NCBI GenBank assembly: GCA_003427395.1
Contig: BFEA01000027.1
Coordinates: forward strand, 3,527,032-3,550,340
Direction of reading: 5' to 3'
Source of the DNA: Chara braunii
Taxonomy: Eukaryota > Streptophyta > Charophyceae > Charales > Characeae
Length of the DNA stretch: 23,309 bases
Below the pieces are notes generated by a model. It had not been told where the DNA came from, made no database searches, and was given only the letters and a program-made list of their open reading frames with translations. Within the stretch, counting starts at the first letter, position 1. Each line of letters begins with the position of its first letter. This document shows positions 17,561-23,309 of the stretch, piece by piece. Position numbers and translations under genes: made by a program.

Positions 17561-17701
17561 CTCATGATTCAGACCATATGTCCATTGATTGAACCCCCGG
17601 ACCTTTTCTGGACTGGATCCGGTGTAGTGGGAAACATCTGGACATTTTCTGGATTGGATAATCTTTTCAGAAGGCCGGGGGGGGCTCATGATTCAGACCA
17701 T
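17561..17701. repeat. Direct repeat of CTCATGATTCAGACCAT, 124-bp spacing
   Basis: The 17-mer occurs at 17561 and 17685, each after a GGCC-G-run. Between them TTTTCTGGACTGGATC and TTTTCTGGATTGGAT are a second repeated pair. This indicates a local duplication or two element ends. Confidence 0.6.
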
Positions 17702-17793
17702 TTCGTCAATCATTAATAATCGATGGTATGATCCAATGCAAACGAAACCATCTGACAATGGATCTCAAACGAAGGACATTATGCACTTTCTTT

Positions 17794-17961
17794 GGGTCTC
17801 GCCGCATGGCACACAAAACGAAAACGAAACGAGTGCATCTGCCCAACAAAGGTGGCAAAATACACTCGTTACCATTTATAACAAACCGATGAACCTGGCC
17901 ATTTTCTGTGGGAAGATTCATTCGTTTCGTTTTTTGTTTCGTGTGCCGTGCGGCAACGCCC
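17794..17961. mobile_element. 168-bp inverted-repeat element (MITE-like)
   Basis: The left arm (from GGGTCTCGCCGCATGGCACAC, 17794) and the right arm (ending GTGTGCCGTGCGGCAACGCCC, 17961) are inverted copies over roughly 45 bp with several mismatches. They enclose about 75 bp. CTTTCT lies just outside both ends and may be a target-site duplication. No coding capacity. Superfamily not assigned. Confidence 0.6.
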
Positions 17962-18268
17962 TTTCTCCTATATAGTTAGTAACCTAGTAAGACAAATAAT
18001 TGAGCCATTATATCATCTAGATAAACAGAAAAGACTAAAATATTCAATCTATAGATAAAGAGAGGGTATTCTTTCTTATTATTTTAAAAACATTTCACAG
18101 ATACCTCAGTTTTGCTTTCAATTCTCATTGGCTTGGTGCATTGATTGATGCAGCAGCCTGAGGGTAAACCAAAATCGATGTATCTAGCATGCAAAAATAA
18201 CTAGGAAAAAGTTATCGCCCTCCACACCACACTAAAAGTCCCGACTGCCACCTACGAATCTCCCACTC
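17962..18268. other. No supportable gene
   Basis: AT-rich sequence with no repeat, RNA or domain that I can identify. Confidence 0.5.
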
Positions 18269-18469
18269 TCAATGATGGCGCTGCCGCTCGTAGATCTTCA
18301 GGTCTTCACGCATCCCATCGAGGTAGGCACCAGTACTTTGCACGTGTTGCTCCCTATAGCAGTCCCACCACCCTCTAAGGCTCTCAATGCTGTCCCACAG
18401 CCTCCGGAGGCGCCGCGGTTGGATGCACCATTTGCCAGGCGCTAGGCTGTCTCTCCGCTTCGTCGTGAT
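18269..18469 (-). pseudogene. Coding-like fragment, Trp/Arg-rich, family unknown
   Basis: The minus frame between TAA (18470-18472) and TGA (18269-18271) has 66 codons without Met at its start. It contains R-L-R-R-L-W-D-S-I-E, G-W-W-D-C-Y-R-E-Q and a helix-like M-R-E-D-L-K-I-Y-E-R-Q. The composition looks like protein rather than chance, and the frame resumes after the TGA for about 13 codons. It may be a decayed transposon or exon remnant. No homologue recognised. Confidence 0.3.
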
Positions 18470-19578
18470 TTACTAGGTCACCAACTTCAACATGCGTTTG
18501 ACCCACAAAAGTGGCGTAATATAGAACTGGGTTTGAAGCTTGTAGGTTGCAGGGGAGGCGGAATCATCCTGCTCCGTGTTATTCCACCGAGAAACACAGC
18601 CCCTTGTCGGGGGGGGGGGTCAGGAGAGATTGTTCCAACCCTCCGCGTCGACACCCACACCTGCCCCCGCGAGTAGCGCTATAGTTTCCAAGAGCGGACT
18701 TACCGCCAGCATAGCATGTCGAGGAGCGATATCACCTCTCCTCTTTCATGAACCCCAACTGCGATTTTCTGTTCTCTTGTTGTGAATAAATTATTGGTCT
18801 GTGGTTGGTCATGAAGTTTCCTTTTCCTTTCATGTTTGACTATTATAGTGGTCTCAGGTGGCTTTGGAGTCCTTCAGTTTGACTTCGCATATGGTTGTAC
18901 TGATTGTACATATACTTGTGGTACTGTTTGCAGAGTAGGTGTGATAGTATTTAACTGTATTTTTGTCCTTTTGGTGGGCTTAGGTTGCCAATAGTAGAGT
19001 CTTTCGACTGTGGGTGGGGGGTCAAGTCCCACTAGGGGCTGTTAAGACTTGGTTCCGAGTACGCACCGGTTTCTCCCATCTGATCTCTACGTCGAAAAGT
19101 ACTCGAAAGGAAGACTAAAACCTTGTTAGTGGGACTTAGTAGCGTCTTAACCCCTAGATAAGTTGACCGATGTGCCGTGCTCACCCCGAAACGCCGCAGT
19201 AATTGTTATCAAGTACATAACTCTTCTTAGCGGGATATACTTCTGAGCCTTCTGCCTTTTTTGGTGAATACATGACTGGTTTCAGGAGCTAATGGCCCTG
19301 GTATGAACCTGGCAGAAGTGACTCGATTGAACCAAAGGGTTGTATATTTCATTGTGAGGGACAAGTCTTCTAAAACAAAGGGTCTCACTACACTACTATA
19401 CACTGTACAATTTGTAGCCTTGGGTCATCGTTCCACTAACTCTACAAGTCGACTTTATAAATTACTTTGTATAGCTTTCAGAAAACACGAATTAGGAAGG
19501 CTACGCGCAGTCGTAGAGTCCCCAGCCTGCGACTGCGGTTTCTTGAATAGTCATGGTTGGTCTCCGATGAACGCCTAA
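18470..19578. other. No supportable gene
   Basis: Open frames at 18576-18785 and 19303-19578 on the plus strand lack recognisable domains or codon bias. A G-run lies near 18609-18619. Confidence 0.45.
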
Positions 19579-19684
19579 ATTTGGAGAGTGAACCTCAGGC
19601 TGACTCTGGGCAAACAAACGCGAGGGCCCGGATTTGGAGAGTGAACCTGACTCTGGGCAAACAAACTAGAATTCCAACTGTCTT
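19579..19684. repeat. 53-bp tandem duplication
   Basis: ATTTGGAGAGTGAACCT followed by TGACTCTGGGCAAACAAAC occurs from 19579 and again from 19632. The first copy has an extra CAGGC-like insertion. Confidence 0.8.
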
Positions 19685-20370
19685 TTTATGCACTTGAGAG
19701 TTGGAGGGTGCAACTTTGTAGAGTTAGTGGAGTGATGATAGACTTCTCAAGGTTTTTGACGGTCTAAGTCTGACAACTAGACACACTTTATACAAAATTT
19801 TGTGAGGTGTAGAGAACTGGAGAGACGCCCTCACCATACCACTCTGCACTGTCCGAAATCTTGTGTAGTGTTCGTGTAGTTGTCGGACTATACAAAACGG
19901 TGGAAAAGGCGTCGTCGCTTCTCTAATTGTACGAGTCCGACTCTCCAAGGGCTCTCCGATTCGTGACGGCAGAAGAAGACGAGGTGATAATAGTAGAGGA
20001 CACTCCGTCCCACCAGATTAGAGGCGGACTCTACGAATTCGAAGCCAAGTCGTGAGTTCGATGGAGCACTCTACAACTAAGGGACTTTGCAGGTTGGGAA
20101 GTATACAATCGTGGAGATTGCTTTTCCTACGGGATACAAGAGAATTTGACAACCTGGTTTGCAGAGTTAGTGGAGCCATAAAAAACTACACAAAATTGTA
20201 CAAAATCATATAGCTGAGACTCTGGAGAGTAGTGGAAGGAAACCCAAATGAAGGCTGTGTCTCTGAACTGCTCAGTCAATCCCCTGGATTCCAAGGAATC
20301 CAAGGTAATCAATGCTGGCAGGCTTCCGGATGTACTCAAATTCCAATTTGCACAAGGGACGCTGGACCCG
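19685..20370. other. No supportable gene
   Basis: Mixed sequence. A small perfect hairpin GGATTCC-AA-GGAATCC lies at about 20286-20301. Short frames show no domain. Confidence 0.45.
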
Positions 20371-20490
20371 TTTTCCAGCAGGTGATGCTCCCCACCAATA
20401 TGTGGAGCCTCTCCCCAGGTGCTAGCGGTGTCTGCTCTTATCAGCAACGCTAACACCGGTGGGCGTGTTCTTGCAACAAAAAAAAAAACA
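20371..20490 (+). mobile_element. Short poly-A retroposon module, copy 1
   Basis: About 95 bp match 22903-23003: GCTCCCCACCAATA, GGAGCC, CTCCCCAGGTGCTAG and then a hairpin region ending GGGCGTG, followed by an A-rich tail. In this copy the hairpin arms have diverged. No clean target-site duplication was found. It may be a very short SINE or a 5'-truncated LINE end. Confidence 0.6.
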
Positions 20491-20494
20491 ATAC

Positions 20495-21475
20495 AGCAAG
20501 GAGCATGAAAATGGAAGTGAAAGATTCACCCATACATTCATTTCGACAAGAGTTTAGAAACAAGAAGCATTGAATCTAGGAAGTAAGCTTCGTTGAAGAG
20601 CACGCAGATATGGAGCTTGTGAACCCCTCGAATACCCACAAGGCCACTCCTCTACGCATTTCAAGTATGGTAACCCTACATGTAGTATCACCTGCATAGT
20701 CAGCAACAGTGATCCCAGATGGCAGCTTGCACAGGAGGCCATCACCCAAGCCTTGCCTCCTTATATTGTATCATCCTGCCGCCGCTCTTGCGCACATCCC
20801 AACGAGATCCTACAAATAACAGCAGGCCATCGAAGGAAAACAACAGAAGTACAATCCCGAAAGCATGACCCCCCATGCATCCATCCGTGTGCACCCGCCA
20901 TCCCATGGGCTCGCAGTCTGGCCTATGAAAGCCGTAGGGGAAGCACTTCACCGTGCGCACACAAACAAACAAAGGCAAGCGTACACACAATGAAGATGAA
21001 CATGACGCGCGTCGTTGCTTTTCCTCCCGAAAAGTCAATGCGAATGGTGCTGATGATGTTGCAAGTCCGCACCTAACTGTGGAATGCAAGGAACGCAGAC
21101 GGAGAACCCAGGCCGACAATCCAAACACACGGCATCCTGCACCTACTCCTTGATGTACTCCATGGAGGTGAAGCGGAGTCGAGCGGAACAACAAATATGT
21201 AGAAGATGGAACTTCCCGATGTCAACGCAACAAATCAGATGATAGAGTACCCTTGAAACGTTTCCCAGTGACAGCGGATCAGCGCATACGTTTGCACTAG
21301 GTGGAGAGCGTGTACGCGGCCTAAAGTGAGAGATACGACCCAGTGCCTCTAATACACCATCGACCCGTGTCCTCACTTATGGTACCTGGCAATGGCTCGC
21401 ATGTTAGGTACTCAGAATCAAAATGCCTGCCTGCTGTCCCAAAAAAAAAGAGATTTGAGTCCAACAAAGCCATTG
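20495..21475. other. No supportable gene
   Basis: A 150-codon minus frame (21194-20742) and overlapping plus frames exist, but both strands are open together and neither shows a known domain. I leave them uncalled. Confidence 0.4.
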
Positions 21476-21640
21476 AGATACATCCAGCCGCCGGTGTATA
21501 CCTTGCTGCCGTGGTGACAAATAACTTGAAATAAGAAATACGAGATCAAGCCAAACAAAATCGACTAGATACATTCCAGCTGCAGGTGTAGACCCTGCTG
21601 TTGTGATGGCAAATTGAAATACGAAATCAAAACTTGCGAA
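21476..21640. repeat. 91-bp diverged tandem duplication
   Basis: AGATACATCCAGCCGCCGG...GAAATACGAGATCAA from 21476 recurs from 21567 as AGATACATTCCAGCTGCAGG...GAAATACGAAATCAA, with many substitutions and some indels. Confidence 0.65.
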
Positions 21641-21779
21641 GTAATCGCGGGAATTTGTGAATCACACCACATCATGCTCTTAGAACACGCATGCAACCCC
21701 GAGAAGAAGAGAACCCTCCTTGCAGACATGCCTGTAAAGGGTCTGTCTGGCCAAAACGGACCAAACCCTCACAAAAAAA

Positions 21780-21962
21780 CTAGTATACATCCAATCTAGG
21801 CATGATAAGCTCTTCTAGAGAGCCTACTACATTCCCAGCAAACCTCTGGAATACCATAGCAAGTAGATTAGGAGGATAACCCCTCGTCAACATCTCCAAA
21901 CGAATTGCTAAAAAAGCTTCCCCAAAACAATCTGACGACCATTTATGGATGCGATGAAGCAT
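21780..21962 (-). pseudogene. Retroelement fragment, RT C-terminal-like
   Basis: The minus frame carries L-T-R-G-Y-P-P-N-L-L, similar in style to the R-G-Y-P stretch after the RT palm of some non-LTR or Penelope-like elements. It lies about 200 bp downstream, same strand, of the fragment at 22159-22743, with stop-rich sequence between. The palm itself is absent, so most of the RT would be deleted. Confidence 0.3.
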
Positions 21963-22158
21963 CCCAATGATCGAGCCCGTCTTTGCCTATTTAGAACGAT
22001 ATGAAAAGACTCAAAACCGTAGTATCCCAGTCTCCCAGAGGGATGACAATTTCTTAACTGAAACGATCGTACTCACAGGTACCCCTGACCTTTGCATGTG
22101 TACTCCAGCTTATGTCCAATAAAGCAGTTTTGTCCAATCCATTCCAACAAATACTGCC

Positions 22159-22743
22159 TTAGCTAGTATTATGAAAGGAAGAGCGTATGGCTCTATATAC
22201 CAAGCGTGTCCCCAAGTCAATCAGACCCTTGCCCCCAATAGACCTAGCAATATTCCTCGAATTCAGGAACACAGCATGGATCTTTCGAATGTTCGCTATC
22301 ATTGTTGTGACGTGCAAGCAATGTCTAATCCATTCCTCCTCCACGTCAAAGCATCGACAGTCCGTCTTTGGTCGTCTCACAGTCTGTCTATGGTTATAAA
22401 TATAATCTCCTATGGTTAGATTCTTTTTCCAAACAAACAGCACCCATTGTGCAAGAAAATCTCGGACAAAATCTCGGACTGAATCAGGAAAATCGGACAA
22501 TTGGACAACCTTAATTACCAGCGCATGAACCTTGGATGCGGATAATCTGTGATCACATTGAACCCTCACAATGATCCTTTTGTGAATATCGAATGCAACG
22601 CGTCGTTTCACCTCCTTGACAAAGATTGCTTTCAACTTCGATGGTGTTTCCTTCCTAGAGACACCACGTGCCGCCCTGAACCATCTCACGAGTGTTGACA
22701 TCCCCCATTCGAACCCTTGAGCATAGAGATCCCTTCTTCGCAT
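22159..22743 (-). pseudogene. 194-codon retroelement-like ORF with a C-x-C/H cluster
   Basis: This is the longest uninterrupted frame outside the LTR element and the low-complexity array. It shows G-F-E-W-G-M-S-T-L-V-R-W near the N-terminus, basic F-V-K-E-V-K-R-R-V, then I-G-D-Y-I-Y-N-H-R and T-D-C-R-C (C129, C131) followed by H-C-L-H (H141, C142, H144), which could bind zinc, and F-L-N-S-R-N-I. Together with the R-G-Y-P fragment downstream this suggests the N-terminal part of a non-LTR or Penelope-like polyprotein. That rests on motif style and is not verified. A captured host gene is the alternative. No upstream promoter or intron evidence was found. Confidence 0.35.
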
Positions 22744-22885
22744 GGTCGATGTGATAGCAACCTCAACTCCCCCTTACAAATAGACTGACCAATGGAGTGA
22801 AAACAGTAGGCGAGGAAATAGATGTACCTCTCCGTTCGAAGTCGTTTTTCCCTTCTCTAAAGCAAAATCTACCGTTAGTCTGATT

Positions 22886-23003
22886 AGACACAGGCGAGTT
22901 ACGGTTTCTAGCAGATGCTGCTCCCCACCAATAGATGGAGCCCTCCCCAGGTGCTAGTGGTCTCTGCTCTTACCAGCGCCACTAGCACTGACGGGTGCGT
23001 TTC

Positions 23004-23039
<36 letters not shown>

Positions 23040-23051
23040 CAGGCGAATTAC
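22886..23051 (+). mobile_element. Short poly-A retroposon with a 17-bp target-site duplication, copy 2
   Basis: AGACACAGGCGAGTTAC (22886-22902) and AGACACAGGCGAATTAC (23035-23051) flank the insertion with one mismatch. The body (22903-23003, 101 bp) matches copy 1 at 20371-20476 and ends in 29 A residues. GTGCTAGTGG (22951-22960) and CCACTAGCAC form a perfect 10-bp hairpin about 15 bp before the tail. The long duplication and poly-A are hallmarks of LINE-mediated target-primed insertion. No Pol III boxes are evident in this short body. Confidence 0.82.
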
Positions 23052-23277
23052 CGAACGTCCTCTGCAAGACCGACCATTTGTCAGTCCAAACATCACCAGG
23101 CAAATATCAGCTACCGCCGACCAAATTCTCTGTGATAGGAGATCACAGAGGAGAAGCCTACAGTGGCTATCTACCCATCCCCCAAACTGCAATCTGAATC
23201 TGAGCAATGCACCTTTGTGGCCAGCACGTTACCCAACCATTTCCTCCGAGATGGTATGATACCAAACCTTTTACATC

Positions 23278-23309
<32 letters not shown>
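23052..23309. other. No gene; terminal poly-T run
   Basis: Short frames only. Positions 23281-23309 are 29 consecutive T, which may be a minus-strand poly-A tail of an element beyond the window or an assembly end. Confidence 0.6.

Noticed and set aside
20742-21194. 150-codon minus-strand ORF
   Set aside because: It overlaps plus-strand frames of similar length, has no recognised motif, and its start and codon use give no support.

Overview
This window is a eukaryotic repeat graveyard, probably from the plant lineage. It holds no intact host gene, tRNA, rRNA or CRISPR array that I can defend. The initiator-tRNA-Met primer site, the Ty3/gypsy gag-pol with very long LTRs, the MITEs, a tRNA-derived SINE and the long microsatellites all point to a large, repeat-rich streptophyte genome. 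The Gag and Pol wording reminds me of charophyte algae such as Chara. That is recollection, not proof.

Layout. From 1634 to 14978 I read one decayed Ty3/gypsy LTR retrotransposon on the minus strand, about 13.3 kb. In its own 5'->3' order it has: a 5' LTR (14978-13816); a 12-nt primer binding site matching initiator tRNA-Met (13812-13801); a leader rich in GCCACRTCAGC repeats and other repeats; the Gag N-terminal coiled coil (11428-10760); about 3 kb of low-complexity and microsatellite DNA; the Gag C-terminal part with a CCHC knuckle (7560-6631); protease (6415-6047); reverse transcriptase (5956-5077); RNase H (4914-4342); integrase (4320-3599); and a 3' LTR (3259-1634). Many stops, frameshifts and lost catalytic residues show it is dead. 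Several stops sit where the family keeps tryptophan.

Secondary events sit in and around it. A 237-bp hAT-like MITE interrupts the 3' LTR, and its empty site is preserved in the 5' LTR. The 3' LTR carries an expanded 102-bp higher-order tandem repeat. Gag carries a 104-bp tandem duplication. A pyrimidine-rich array with A-rich tails and (CT)n blocks fills 8.0-10.3 kb, and three 190-240-bp tandem units sit in the leader.

The flanks (1-1633 and 14979-23309) hold two members of a ~115-bp ACTACC foldback family, a 168-bp inverted-repeat element, a tRNA-Ala-like SINE head, two copies of a short poly-A module with a hairpin (one with a clear 17-bp target-site duplication), a dispersed GTACTGGTGGTTTAA motif, and fragments of a second retroelement ORF at 21.8-22.7 kb. 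Three Ns at 7871-7873 mark an assembly gap. I found no convincing new functional system. The most informative signals are the nested insertions and the new-looking short element families.
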